Shown here piece by piece: positions 23,176-31,991 of a stretch of 64,000 nt of DNA. Below the pieces are notes generated by a model that saw nothing but the letters and a program-made list of their open reading frames with translations, was not told where the DNA came from and ran no database searches. A program made the translations under genes and the position numbers. Each line of letters begins with the position of its first letter. Position 1 is the first letter of the stretch. The stretch lies in assembly GCF_030819275.1 (NCBI RefSeq), contig NZ_JAUTBL010000002.1, positions 1,986,501 to 2,050,500 of the forward strand. Direction: 5' to 3'. The DNA is from Agrobacterium larrymoorei. Its GTDB lineage: Bacteria > Pseudomonadota > Alphaproteobacteria > Rhizobiales > Rhizobiaceae.

Positions 23176-24117
23176 ATGAAGATCTTGCTGAGCGGCGGAC
23201 GTGGGATGGTTGGCCGCAACATTCTGGAGCAGGCGGAAAAAAGAGGCGCAGTAATCCACGCGCCAACGAGCGATGAACTTGATCTAACAAACGCAACCAA
23301 GACGATCGAGTTCATAGACGCTCTCAAGCCAAACATTGTCATCCATGCGGCTGGCCGTGTGGGCGGAATCCAGGCCAATATTCGTGAGCCAGTTCGTTTT
23401 CTGACGGAAAACTGGAGCATGGGCGAGAACATCGTCCGTGCTGCGAGGGCCGCTGGCGTGAAGCGATTGATCAATCTCGGTAGCTCATGCATGTATCCGC
23501 GTGGCCACATGGACCCGCTGAAAGAAGATATGGTACTGGCCGGCCCCCTGGAACCCACCAACGAGGGTTACGCCATAGCCAAATGCGCTGTCGCTCGACT
23601 TTGTGAATATGTCACGCGTGAGGACGGCGAGTATCAGTATAAGACGGTCATACCCTGCAACCTTTACGGTCGGTTCGACAAGTTCGACCCAGCCGTCTCA
23701 CATATGATCCCCGCCGTTATTCACAAGCTTCACTCAGCCAAAGAATGCGGTGCAGAAGCAGTCGATATCTGGGGAGATGGTAACGCGCGACGAGAGTTCA
23801 TGTTTGCCGAGGACTTGGCAGAGGCGATCTTCTTCGCCCTCGACCATTTCGAGGCGCTGCCCGCGCTGACCAATATTGGCCTTGGATACGATTATACGAT
23901 CAATGAATACTACGCCGCAGCCGCAGAGGTCATCGGCTTCGAGGGCAGCTTCGTCCATGATCTTTCCAAGCCCGTCGGCATGGCGAGAAAGCTCCTGGAC
24001 GTGACCCGCCAGACTGAACTCGGTTGGGTGCCTCGCACCAAGTTGCATGACGGCATCCGCAAGACCTACGACTATTATCTTTCCAAGGAAGTACAGAATG
24101 TCCTATCCGCTCGCTAA
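23176..24117 (+). CDS. colC: GDP-L-fucose synthase/GDP-L-colitose synthase-like epimerase-reductase
   Basis: Short-chain dehydrogenase of 313 residues homologous to Fcl/WcaG and ColC, which epimerise C5 (and C3 for Fcl) and reduce the 4-keto group of GDP-sugars. Cofactor loop SGGRGMVGRNI and catalytic Ser104, Tyr132 and Lys136 (GSSCMYP, EGYAIAK) are intact. It also has IPCNLYGRFDKFDPAVSHMI. The gene directly after encodes a ColD-like 3-dehydratase and overlaps it by 20 nt, so ColC is the favoured role: GDP-4-keto-3,6-dideoxymannose to GDP-L-colitose. GDP-fucose synthesis remains possible, alone or in addition; the sequence does not separate these cleanly. Confidence 0.75.
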   Translation: MKILLSGGRGMVGRNILEQAEKRGAVIHAPTSDELDLTNATKTIEFIDALKPNIVIHAAGRVGGIQANIREPVRFLTENWSMGENIVRAARAAGVKRLINLGSSCMYPRGHMDPLKEDMVLAGPLEPTNEGYAIAKCAVARLCEYVTREDGEYQYKTVIPCNLYGRFDKFDPAVSHMIPAVIHKLHSAKECGAEAVDIWGDGNARREFMFAEDLAEAIFFALDHFEALPALTNIGLGYDYTINEYYAAAAEVIGFEGSFVHDLSKPVGMARKLLDVTRQTELGWVPRTKLHDGIRKTYDYYLSKEVQNVLSAR

Positions 24118-25276
24118 TTCTGCCTGGGACCACGAGGAATATGAGGCAATCCAATCGGTCATCCAGTCCGGGATGTTCACGATGGGCCAAAAGGTTGCCG
24201 AATTCGAAAAGGCCTTTGCGGACTATGTCGGCAGCCGGTACTGCGTCATGGTCAATTCCGGGTCCTCCGCAAATCTTGTGATGATCGGCGCGCTCCGATA
24301 CAAATCGGAATCACCGCTTTTGCCGGGAGCGGAGGTGATCGTTCCTGCCGTGTCGTGGAGCACCACCTACTATCCGCTCTATCAATACGGGCTAAAGCTT
24401 CGCTTTGTTGACATCGACAAGGATACTTTGAACTTCGACCTGGAAAAGCTCGAGCAGGCGATCACGCCGAACACGCGCGCCATCCTGGCCGTCAACCTTC
24501 TTGGCAATCCCAACGACTTCAACAAGATCAAGACCATCATAGGCGAGCGCGATATCGTTCTGTTGGAAGACAACTGCGAATCTATGGGCGCGGCATATGA
24601 GGGAAAACAGACGGGCACGTTCGGCCTCATGGGAACCTACAGCTCCTTCTTCAGCCACCATATTTCCACCATGGAAGGCGGAATGGTTGTTACCGACGAC
24701 GAGGAAATCTATCACATTCTGCTGGCCCTCCGCGCCCATGGCTGGACAAGAAATCTGCCGAAGCAGAACAGGATCACTACCGATAGGAGTGACGATCCGT
24801 TCACCGAAGCCTTCCGCTTCGTTCTTCCCGGCTACAATCTGCGTCCTCTTGAGATGAGCGGCGCACTTGGCCTTGCCCAACTGCGCAAGCTACCAATGAT
24901 CGTTCGCGAAAGACGAAACAACGCCGAACGTTTTCTCGATATCATGAAGCAGTTTCCTGATCTCAGAACCCAGAAGGAAATCGGCGAAAGCAGCTGGTTC
25001 GGCTTCAGCATGATTGTAGAACCAGAAGCCAATATCAGCCGAGAGCACCTGATCTCGGCTCTGACGGCAGCAAACGTTGACACCCGACCCATCGTCGCCG
25101 GCAACTTCGCCAAAAACGAAGTGCTAAAATGGTTCGACTATTCGATCGCGGGCGACCTCACGAATGCCGAGCGGATTGACGAGGCCGGCTTCTTCATCGG
25201 CAACCACCACTATCCACTGAATAGTGAATTCGCAACGCTGGAACATGCGCTTGGGTCTTCACTGCAAGGAAACTAA
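24098..25276 (+). CDS. colD: ColD-type GDP-4-keto-6-deoxy-D-mannose 3-dehydratase
   Basis: PLP enzyme of 392 residues with the DegT/DnrJ aminotransferase fold. The position that holds the PLP-binding lysine in aminotransferases is taken by His187-His188 (FFSHHISTMEGGM). This Lys-to-His change marks ColD, which removes the 3-hydroxyl instead of transaminating. Other ColD-like blocks are LRAHGWTRNLP, LPGYNLRPLEMSGA, ESSWFGFS and RPIVAGNFAKNE. The start ATG 24098, with AAGGA upstream, overlaps the end of the preceding gene. Product: GDP-4-keto-3,6-dideoxymannose, the precursor of colitose. The other His-containing relative, RfbH, works on CDP-sugars; gmd next door argues for GDP. Confidence 0.87.
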   Translation: MSYPLANSAWDHEEYEAIQSVIQSGMFTMGQKVAEFEKAFADYVGSRYCVMVNSGSSANLVMIGALRYKSESPLLPGAEVIVPAVSWSTTYYPLYQYGLKLRFVDIDKDTLNFDLEKLEQAITPNTRAILAVNLLGNPNDFNKIKTIIGERDIVLLEDNCESMGAAYEGKQTGTFGLMGTYSSFFSHHISTMEGGMVVTDDEEIYHILLALRAHGWTRNLPKQNRITTDRSDDPFTEAFRFVLPGYNLRPLEMSGALGLAQLRKLPMIVRERRNNAERFLDIMKQFPDLRTQKEIGESSWFGFSMIVEPEANISREHLISALTAANVDTRPIVAGNFAKNEVLKWFDYSIAGDLTNAERIDEAGFFIGNHHYPLNSEFATLEHALGSSLQGN

Positions 25277-25311
25277 GTTCTTACGCTGTCTTCGACGATT
25301 GGACCAACGTT

Positions 25312-26292
25312 ATGGCGTGCCGCCTGAGAATCCAGCTAAGAGGTGGGACTGCGAATCAATTGTTGCAGTTCATGCTTGCTAAAAACATCGAGCGTGTCGC
25401 CGGTGACGTATGGGTCACCGGCTGTCACATCCCTGAGTGGGGAGTAATTGCACCGCTCGATAACGACCCTGACAAGGCAATCGAGCTTAGCCTAACCGGC
25501 AACTCCATCTATCACGACGACCTCGTTGATATCATTCGCAAAGGGCTCGCCTCTAATGAAGTTCTAAAGGGGCACTCCTTCAGAATATCAAACTATGCCC
25601 CGCCAGAATTTTATCGACCTATCATCGGTTCGAGCTGCGAAAACGTTACAGGATATGGTTCCGAACACGTCGTATTCCACATTCGTGGTGTAGACATTCT
25701 CACGCCGGCGCACCAAGATTACTATCCTATTCCGTTCTCCTACATCGACGCCGTTTTGAAAAACACCGACGCATCGCCCGTTTTCGTTGGACAGTTGGGG
25801 GACAGCTACTATGCAGAGAAACTCCGCGAGCGCTACCCAAACGCCATCTACTCTAAACCTCAGACAGCGGTTGAGGACTTCGAGACCTTGAGACGGTCAA
25901 GCGAAATTGCCGTATCCATCAGTTCATTTGCATGGCTATCTCACGCAACCACCATCCATCTGCCGATAGCAGACATGCTTAATCCTGCCCAACGTCCAGA
26001 CATCGATTTGCTGCCGCTGGACGATCCACGATACAAATTCTATCGTTTCGATCAGTTCAAGTGGAACGGGACGCCGAGTGACATTGTGACACTCTGGCGA
26101 AGTCGGCCGCATGGCCTCTTCAGTCGAAACGAGCTGGAGGGACTAAAATTTTATACTGCTCGCCTCAAGAGAGAAAAATTCGGGAGTTCTGGGGCAAAGT
26201 TGTATGCCCGAGCGGTGTTCACATCGACTGCGAATAAGATTTACCGAGCTGCCTGGTCGTCATTCAACCGGCGTGGCGCCGTGACACGTTAG
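25312..26292 (+). CDS. GT11-like glycosyltransferase, degenerate motif (possible colitosyl/fucosyltransferase)
   Basis: Protein of 326 residues related to alpha-1,2-fucosyltransferases of GT11. The N-terminus RIQLRGGTANQLLQFMLAKN corresponds to the family GGLGNQLFQYA block, VVFHIRGVDIL to the HxRRGD motif, and SISSFAWLSHATTIHLP to the NSTFSWWGAWL region. The GDP-binding motif is altered: HIRGVD instead of HIRRGD. It follows colD by 35 nt in the same direction, so it may use GDP-colitose rather than GDP-fucose; a colitosyltransferase of this superfamily is known in E. coli O55. Codon usage is more AT-rich than the flanks. Confidence 0.7.
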   Translation: MACRLRIQLRGGTANQLLQFMLAKNIERVAGDVWVTGCHIPEWGVIAPLDNDPDKAIELSLTGNSIYHDDLVDIIRKGLASNEVLKGHSFRISNYAPPEFYRPIIGSSCENVTGYGSEHVVFHIRGVDILTPAHQDYYPIPFSYIDAVLKNTDASPVFVGQLGDSYYAEKLRERYPNAIYSKPQTAVEDFETLRRSSEIAVSISSFAWLSHATTIHLPIADMLNPAQRPDIDLLPLDDPRYKFYRFDQFKWNGTPSDIVTLWRSRPHGLFSRNELEGLKFYTARLKREKFGSSGAKLYARAVFTSTANKIYRAAWSSFNRRGAVTR

Positions 26293-26343
26293 TTTTTCAA
26301 GCATGGTGCCATTGACTGAGTGAGACGACCTTGTCTGCTTGCC

Positions 26344-27423
26344 GTGAATAAAAGTAAGGACACGACGTTGCGGCCAATTATTTATGCTCCACAACAGGAG
26401 AACATGGCGAGTATATTTTGTCAGCCTGGCGTTGAAGGCGATGAGCAAGATGTATGGCACGTAATTCAAGCGCGGTTCAGAGAACACGGCTACGAGCTAT
26501 ATACCCCTGAGAATTATGACGGCGAATTGAAGGATGCTGCGTGGGTTATCTTTCAAAACATGCCCAGAGACTTGAAACCCACGAGCCTTATTAAGTGGAT
26601 AAAACACGTTGTTCAGCAAGCTCTGGGCAAAGGAACGTTCTACCAACGCTGCGTAAACGCGGGGTTGGCAGATAGGGTTGCGGTTGCCCTTTATGAGCCG
26701 CCGATCGTAGACGAATTTGCCTATGATAAAAAAAATCATAGCAAATTCCGAGTCATATTCACTTGGAGCAAGGATCTCCTCGAGTTAGGTGGCCGATATC
26801 AGGAGTTTGTTTTTCCCCAGTCAGACACTTTGCCGGTGCAGCCAAGTCTGCAGTTTCATGATAGAAAGCTCATTTGTAATTTCTCCGCCAATAAAACATC
26901 TAGCCATCCAGACGAACTCTATACCGCCAGAATCAAGACCATCAACTTTTTAGAGCAGCATTGCCTAGAGGATTTTGATCATTACGGTGCGAGATGGACC
27001 AGCGAGTACAAATCTTGGCGCGGCACAGTGGATAACAAGCTCGCGACGATGTCGAACTACCGTTTCAATCTTTGCTACGAGAATGCAAAAAATCTGCGCG
27101 GCTATTTGACAGAAAAAATATTTGATGCTTTCAACGCTGGTTGTGTGCCGATATATCTCGGCGCCCCAGACATAGAGGACATGATTCCGAGCAACACGTT
27201 CATCGATCGCAGGAAATTCACGTCTGACGTAGAGCTCCTAGAATTTTTGAGACGCGTCGATGAAGTGCAGTGGAAAACATTCATCCGAGCTGCAAAGCAA
27301 TTTCTAAATAGCGATGCGTACCAAAAATACACAGCAAATGGGATGTTTTTGCTCTTAAAGGCTGGACTGAAAATAGCACCCTCGGTGAAGAACAGTAATC
27401 CTGCTCGTGGCTCAACGCCGTAG
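26344..27423 (+). CDS. GT10 family alpha-1,3-fucosyltransferase-like protein, 3' end formed by IS remnant
   Basis: Protein of about 359 residues. The C-terminal half has the GT10 signature: FNLCYENAKNLRGYLTEKIF, then DAFNAGCVPIYLGAPDIED and IPSNTFID, which bind GDP-fucose in this family. The start is unclear: GTG 26320, GTG 26344 and ATG 26404 are in frame and none has a good ribosome site with normal spacing; 26344 keeps the N-terminal RPIIYAP strand. The last ten codons (NSNPARGSTP) lie in sequence that, in another frame, encodes an IS630 transposase (SWLNAVEGFFAKL), so the native end was probably replaced. AT-rich, likely acquired. Confidence 0.78.
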   Translation: MNKSKDTTLRPIIYAPQQENMASIFCQPGVEGDEQDVWHVIQARFREHGYELYTPENYDGELKDAAWVIFQNMPRDLKPTSLIKWIKHVVQQALGKGTFYQRCVNAGLADRVAVALYEPPIVDEFAYDKKNHSKFRVIFTWSKDLLELGGRYQEFVFPQSDTLPVQPSLQFHDRKLICNFSANKTSSHPDELYTARIKTINFLEQHCLEDFDHYGARWTSEYKSWRGTVDNKLATMSNYRFNLCYENAKNLRGYLTEKIFDAFNAGCVPIYLGAPDIEDMIPSNTFIDRRKFTSDVELLEFLRRVDEVQWKTFIRAAKQFLNSDAYQKYTANGMFLLLKAGLKIAPSVKNSNPARGSTP

Positions 27424-27616
27424 AGGGCTTCTTTGCGAAACTGATGCAGCCGCGGCAGAAGCAAGGGGCCCCGCCGTCGTTGACCTGCAGGTGACCATCA
27501 ATCGATTCATTAAGGAACACAACAACGAGCCGAAGCCATTCATCTGGAAAACAGACCCAGACGACATCAGAGCTGCCGTCAGACGTGGGTATCAAACGTT
27601 GGAAGCATTCCACTAA
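27402..27616 (+). pseudogene. IS630-family transposase C-terminal remnant
   Basis: Two frames together give the end of an IS630-type DDE transposase: SWLNAVEGFFAKL from 27405, then after a small deletion and frame change VVDLQVTINRFIKEHNNEPK and IRAAVRRGYQTLEAFH to the stop at 27614-27616. The N-terminal catalytic part and both inverted repeats are missing, so the element is dead. It joins the end of the GT10 gene directly and lies 38 nt before the next gene. Confidence 0.85.
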
Positions 27617-27654
27617 ATCTAGACCATGACAATTTCGGAGGATAAGGCGTTCTT

Positions 27655-28629
27655 ATGGGATTTTTGTCAAATATACTTAGTCGACGTAAGTCGAGTGAAA
27701 TCTTCCTCACTTATGCCAATGACTACCATACAGACGGCGCTGGCGCGCAACTTTACCGAATATTTGGGGTATACGCTCTTACTCGTATGTATGGATTTAA
27801 CTACCACCATACACCCATGCACAAAATTGATCACCAGGGAATAGAAATACTAGAGGGAAAGCCCCTAGACAAGGAATTCGCCCTGCCTTTCAATAAGCTA
27901 TGCCAAATAGAAAACGATAAAATACTGCCCCACAATATAAAGACTGTGACGATACCAAATCCTAAGATGGGCTTTGAAAGGGCACTATATCGTCAATGGA
28001 ACCGTGGCCCTATACTGGTAAGGATAGCCCACCCTCATTATATTCTGGACCGTGTTCCGCATGCTTGGGGCGCTTGCAAAATGGTAACGCCATTCCAAAA
28101 GCGGACCCGAAGTAAGCCCTTGAGAATAGCGATTCATGTAAGACGGGGTGACGTCCATATTTTGGATAAAGACCGTCTTCTGCCCAACTCCTATTACATT
28201 CGCAACGCGAAATTTGTAAAAATGATATTGGATGAACTTGACATACCCCACGTCATAGATATCCACAGTGAGGCGCCGCGCAAAGATACGACCGTAAATC
28301 CAGAAGCTCCAGGGGTGTATGATTTGGCGAGACCAGTTACGATTAAGGCTGGTGTGGATAATTTTGAAGAGTTTCAGGAACTCGGCGAAGACGTGCGATA
28401 TCATATAAATCGTCCAGCTATAGAGAGTTTCTCTGAAATCGCTAACGCAGACATTATCGTAACCAGTAAATCAGCCTTTAGTTATTTAGCAGCCATATTG
28501 TCACCATCGGCTCTCGTTCTTTACTTTCCGTTTTGGCACGCTCCTTTAGAAGATTGGTTCACTACTGATATAGGCGGAAATTTTGATTTAGCGCGCTTCA
28601 AAAAAGCTTGTCGGTTAAGGATGAAATAA
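27655..28629 (+). CDS. Fucosyltransferase-superfamily protein with HVRRGD motif
   Basis: Protein of 324 residues, AT-rich coding. IAIHVRRGDVHIL (about residue 155-167) is the GDP-binding motif shared by GT11, GT23 and GT65 fucosyltransferases. The region near residue 275, SKSAFSYLAAILSP, takes the place of the NSTFSWW block. The N-terminus (FLTYANDYHTDGAGAQLYRI) has the Gly/Gln-rich loop of that superfamily. I could not assign a CAZy family. The start ATG 27655 has GGAG 15 nt upstream, a long spacing. Convergent with the GT11 gene that follows. It is a probable deoxyhexose transferase for surface glycan. Confidence 0.7.
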   Translation: MGFLSNILSRRKSSEIFLTYANDYHTDGAGAQLYRIFGVYALTRMYGFNYHHTPMHKIDHQGIEILEGKPLDKEFALPFNKLCQIENDKILPHNIKTVTIPNPKMGFERALYRQWNRGPILVRIAHPHYILDRVPHAWGACKMVTPFQKRTRSKPLRIAIHVRRGDVHILDKDRLLPNSYYIRNAKFVKMILDELDIPHVIDIHSEAPRKDTTVNPEAPGVYDLARPVTIKAGVDNFEEFQELGEDVRYHINRPAIESFSEIANADIIVTSKSAFSYLAAILSPSALVLYFPFWHAPLEDWFTTDIGGNFDLARFKKACRLRMK

Positions 28630-28650
28630 AAATAAGATTAGTTGAGTATC

Positions 28651-29514
28651 TTAAAGAGAGGACCACTCTACAGGCACTAGGTCTCGGCTGAGCTGTTCCC
28701 TCGAACGAAACCACCGCGCAGGAGCTATAACATTTTTATCTGCACGTGGATTTAACCACGCGCCCCACCAACTAAAAGTGCTGTTAGCGATGATATGGGA
28801 GTGGCATGAAGCCATAAGATGCATGTCTTCCGCATCTCTACCGTCTGCTTGAGGCTCTACAAAAATCATACCCCTATATTCAGGAAGGTTACTCCGCGCC
28901 CAATTCGGGTCATCAGAGAATATGAAGAAGGTAGGTTTGTCCGCCCTGTCCATCATAATTTCCATAGCCCGCCGATACCAATCCGGCTCGCAAGTACCGT
29001 GGATTGCGTTCGCCCTTTGGTTAGTGACATAATCCCCTCTTCTCACGTGGACAGATATCGGCGCCTTAACACCGCGAATCTTAGAAAGAACATCCTGCCT
29101 TAGATGACTATAGGGTTGCTTCAACGAGAAATCTTGACGGATGATGTTCGCATGCCGCGCGAAATACTTTTCGCTCTGCCAATAACCGGAAAGGTGAGCG
29201 GGTCCCCTCCAATCCAGAATGTCTGAATCAAACGGCTGCGCTTTTTCAAACAACTGGGGAATTCGACCTCTGTTTTTTAGTGAGTTGACTAATCTCCCGA
29301 ACACACTCTTGCGTGGCGGATAAGGAATTTCACTGCGATCCGCGACATCGTAGATGATGTTGAGTTGGTCGAGCTGAAATGCGTGTGCCTTGTACTGCTC
29401 CATTTCGGTCAAATCCAGCTTCAGGGGTTGACCGGATCCGATAGAAAGCGCCCGTCCAACAGCATATTGAAACATCTGGTTGCCGAGGCCGCCAATGATA
29501 CGAGTAATAATCAC
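28651..29514 (-). CDS. GT11 alpha-1,2-fucosyltransferase
   Basis: Protein of 287 residues with the full GT11 set: IIGGLGNQMFQYAVGRALS at the N-terminus, VHVRRGDYV (GDP-fucose contact), FSDDPNWAR and the C-terminal NSTFSWWGAWLNP. It transfers L-fucose, or a similar GDP-L-deoxyhexose, in alpha-1,2 linkage. The start is probably GTG 29514, preceded by AGGA at 7-nt spacing and matching the usual family N-terminus; a TTG at 29541 is the alternative. It lies opposite to the plus-strand sugar operon and 45 nt after a GT25 gene on the same strand. Confidence 0.9.
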   Translation of the reverse strand: MIITRIIGGLGNQMFQYAVGRALSIGSGQPLKLDLTEMEQYKAHAFQLDQLNIIYDVADRSEIPYPPRKSVFGRLVNSLKNRGRIPQLFEKAQPFDSDILDWRGPAHLSGYWQSEKYFARHANIIRQDFSLKQPYSHLRQDVLSKIRGVKAPISVHVRRGDYVTNQRANAIHGTCEPDWYRRAMEIMMDRADKPTFFIFSDDPNWARSNLPEYRGMIFVEPQADGRDAEDMHLMASCHSHIIANSTFSWWGAWLNPRADKNVIAPARWFRSREQLSRDLVPVEWSSL

Positions 29515-29559
29515 ACGTGTATCCTGAAGTTGTCCGGTCAAGTGACCTGCTGATGATGA

Positions 29560-30321
29560 TCAGTGTTTCTCAGTCCGCCAGTGTCCCGCATATCCTAAGT
29601 TGCGGATAAACCGAGAAATCTTGTCAAACGTTCTGTAGAAGGCGCGCCGGTTTCTGAATCTTCGCGACTTCTTTTCACGTTCTTTACCTTGCCAGATTTC
29701 CGATTCCGCTGCGGTGTCTGCGGCATGGGTCACAGGCGACGGAGAGAAGCTGTAGCAGTTGACGCCGTGCAGCCAGAACCGGTCGAGATGGCAGTCCACA
29801 GGTTCGAACCACACCTTCGCCGTCTCCACCAGCTTTTTGGCCGCTCTTGGCGAGACGGCGTAGCATGATGTGCCGTGCGGACCGATCTTCAACCTGACGA
29901 TGTCGAGCCCTTCCGCCGGCGTCTCTACGACCGCCCACGGTGGTCTCTTGTGTCGAGAAAACCGTATGACGCCATACTTCTCGATGCGATCAGCCGCCAC
30001 CTGATATGCCGTGAGGAAGTTCTCATTGAGCGCCACATCATCTTCAAAAATCAGCAGCGGCTTATCTTCAGTGATACAGCGTTCCCAAAGAAGATAGTGG
30101 CTGGCGTAGCAACCCAATTCGCCACCCGTCAAAGTGTAGCCACGGCGCATTTCAGCCATTCGTCGGTCGAATCTGGCGAAGAGAGGATGTGGTCCTGCGC
30201 GCCCATCCACCGCTTCGAAAAAGCTATAGGGCAGACCCAACGGATCCAACAAAGCAGTCATCGCGTCGCGCCGCTGTTGCGAGCGAGCCAAGTTGACCAC
30301 AACGATATCAAGCTGTTTCAT
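29560..30321 (-). CDS. GT25 family LPS glycosyltransferase
   Basis: Protein of 253 residues. GT25 features: IVVVNLARSQQRRDAMTALL at the start, LTGGELGCYASHYLLWERC and the acidic IFEDDVALNE near residue 105. The start ATG 30321 is chosen over the longer frame to 30393 because the family begins here and GGGA lies upstream. The C-terminus is very basic. It heads a minus-strand pair with the GT11 gene. GC content is back to the level of the chromosome, unlike the neighbours at 26-29.5 kb. Confidence 0.86.
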   Translation of the reverse strand: MKQLDIVVVNLARSQQRRDAMTALLDPLGLPYSFFEAVDGRAGPHPLFARFDRRMAEMRRGYTLTGGELGCYASHYLLWERCITEDKPLLIFEDDVALNENFLTAYQVAADRIEKYGVIRFSRHKRPPWAVVETPAEGLDIVRLKIGPHGTSCYAVSPRAAKKLVETAKVWFEPVDCHLDRFWLHGVNCYSFSPSPVTHAADTAAESEIWQGKEREKKSRRFRNRRAFYRTFDKISRFIRNLGYAGHWRTEKH

Positions 30322-30539
30322 GTACAGTCCCGAAACAAAGATTTCGTCCCCTAACACATAGCGGTCAGAGATAAAATGGATATTCCCTGCCACCTATCGC
30401 TAAGGAGTTGGTTTTATGTCGGACATGAAACGCTTCATGCGTGCCTCCAGACCAATCCGTCATTGAAGCGACATACGGAAGTCATTAAACCTCTGCCCGC
30501 CTGAACAATTGCCTGCAGCCTTTTCGAGGATTTTGCCCT

Positions 30540-31277
30540 ATGCCGCCTATCGATATCTGCCTTGTCGCTGGCCGCAGGCCAGAGCTCCTTGAGAGAACGC
30601 TGAAGAGCTTTCAGGCCTCGATGTTCGATCGATTTGAAATCGCCAATTTCTACGCCAATATCGATCCGATTTTTGGTGATATCGATGATGAAGCCGCGAC
30701 GGTAGCGGTCATTCGCTCGTTCTTCCCAGATGCTCACATCCACACGCCCGAGCAACCAGGCTTCTGCAAGGCGGTAAAATACCTCTGGCAGCAGGCGCAA
30801 TCCGAAATCCTGTTTCATCTTGAAGACGACTGGTTGCTCGATGAGCAACTCAATCCGGCGGAGGTCTTTGGCATCTTTTCCGACAAAGACGTAACCCAGT
30901 TATCTTTGAACCATTATCACAAACACTGGAATTTCAGATACGGGCATTTCCATCGCCGGTGGGACAGAAAAACCATCCTCGGCATCCGTTTCAAAGTCGG
31001 CAAGCCATTCCCGCTATTCGCCACGTCGCCATCCTTCTTGAGAACTGATTTTGCCAAAACCGCGGCATCACTCATGGATGACCGTTACGATCCCGAAAAG
31101 CAGTTCTATGACGGCATTAATCCGGCCATGGAGGACTTCGTACGTCCTTACAAGAACTACATGCTAGGGGCAAAAAAGCGCTTTATCATCACCGATATCG
31201 GGCGCGAATGGCGTGATGAGCGGAAGTTGACGAAGACCTATGTCGATGGCGTTTCCAATTGGGAGCAGGAAGGCTGA
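30540..31277 (+). CDS. GT-A-fold glycosyltransferase-like protein
   Basis: Protein of 245 residues. The N-terminus IDICLVAGRRPELLERTLKS is the usual nucleotide-binding strand and helix of GT2-like enzymes, and FHLEDDWLL near residue 98 is a DxD-type metal site. The family cannot be named with certainty; similar small proteins occur in capsule and O-chain clusters. The start ATG 30540 is the first in frame. It lies between the glycan genes and lrp and forms the right border of the island. Confidence 0.7.
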   Translation: MPPIDICLVAGRRPELLERTLKSFQASMFDRFEIANFYANIDPIFGDIDDEAATVAVIRSFFPDAHIHTPEQPGFCKAVKYLWQQAQSEILFHLEDDWLLDEQLNPAEVFGIFSDKDVTQLSLNHYHKHWNFRYGHFHRRWDRKTILGIRFKVGKPFPLFATSPSFLRTDFAKTAASLMDDRYDPEKQFYDGINPAMEDFVRPYKNYMLGAKKRFIITDIGREWRDERKLTKTYVDGVSNWEQEG

Positions 31278-31287
31278 CCGCCTCCCC

Positions 31288-31755
31288 TTAAACCTCAACC
31301 AGTCCCAACCTCTTCACCTGCCGGATCGTCAACATCGTTCGCACAGTCTCCACATGCTCGTCCGCCGTCAGCACCTCGATGACGAAATCCTGGAACTGCG
31401 TGAGGTTTGCGGCCACGCAGTGAAGCAGGAAGTCGCTGTCGCCGGAAACCATCCAGGCCTGGCGCACTAGTGGCCAGCCGTCGGTGGCGGCGGCGAAGGC
31501 TTTGAGGTTGGCTTCGGACTGGCGCTTCAGGCCCACCATGCAGAAGGCCACGAGATCGAAGCCGAGCTTGGGGGCGTTCAGCATCGCGTGGTAACCTTCG
31601 ATGATGCCGGCCTCTTCCAGCTTGCGCACGCGGCGAAGACAAGGTGGCGCGGAGATGCCGACGCGGTCGGCGAGCTCGACATTGGTCATGCGGCCGTCGC
31701 GCTGCAGTTCACGCAAGATTTTGAGATCGATGGCATCGAGTTCGACGCTGGCCAC
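31288..31755 (-). CDS. Lrp/AsnC family transcriptional regulator
   Basis: Protein of 155 residues: N-terminal helix-turn-helix (NVELADRVGISAPPCLRRVR, residues about 25-44) and a C-terminal RAM/AsnC ligand-binding domain (MVSGDSDFLLHCVA). Length and layout are standard. It is divergent from trxB with a 236-nt gap. Most members sense amino acids; the effector here is unknown. In related Rhizobiaceae an lrp gene lies near trxB, so this is probably core chromosome again. Confidence 0.93.
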   Translation of the reverse strand: MASVELDAIDLKILRELQRDGRMTNVELADRVGISAPPCLRRVRKLEEAGIIEGYHAMLNAPKLGFDLVAFCMVGLKRQSEANLKAFAAATDGWPLVRQAWMVSGDSDFLLHCVAANLTQFQDFVIEVLTADEHVETVRTMLTIRQVKRLGLVEV

Positions 31756-31991
31756 GCATGCATTCCTTCGTCAGCGGTTAGGTGCTTCCTTCTACTCCAC
31801 GCGGCGGGATTCGCAATAATCCGTCGTGCTCGCGACACAAAATTACGTGTTCGCTTGCAACTGCCCTGTTGGTAATGCACGGCTGCCCTTGAATATCGGC
31901 ACTGGACACCCTTAAATGCTGCGCAAGAAGGGTATCCATCCGCGCGCCACACTGAGTCTGGCTGCCTGCACCCTGTTGAAAGGAACGTTCC

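Noticed and set aside
24098..25276. Perosamine synthetase or other aminotransferase
   Set aside because: The PLP lysine is replaced by His-His in FFSHHISTMEGG, which fits a dehydratase and not an aminotransferase.
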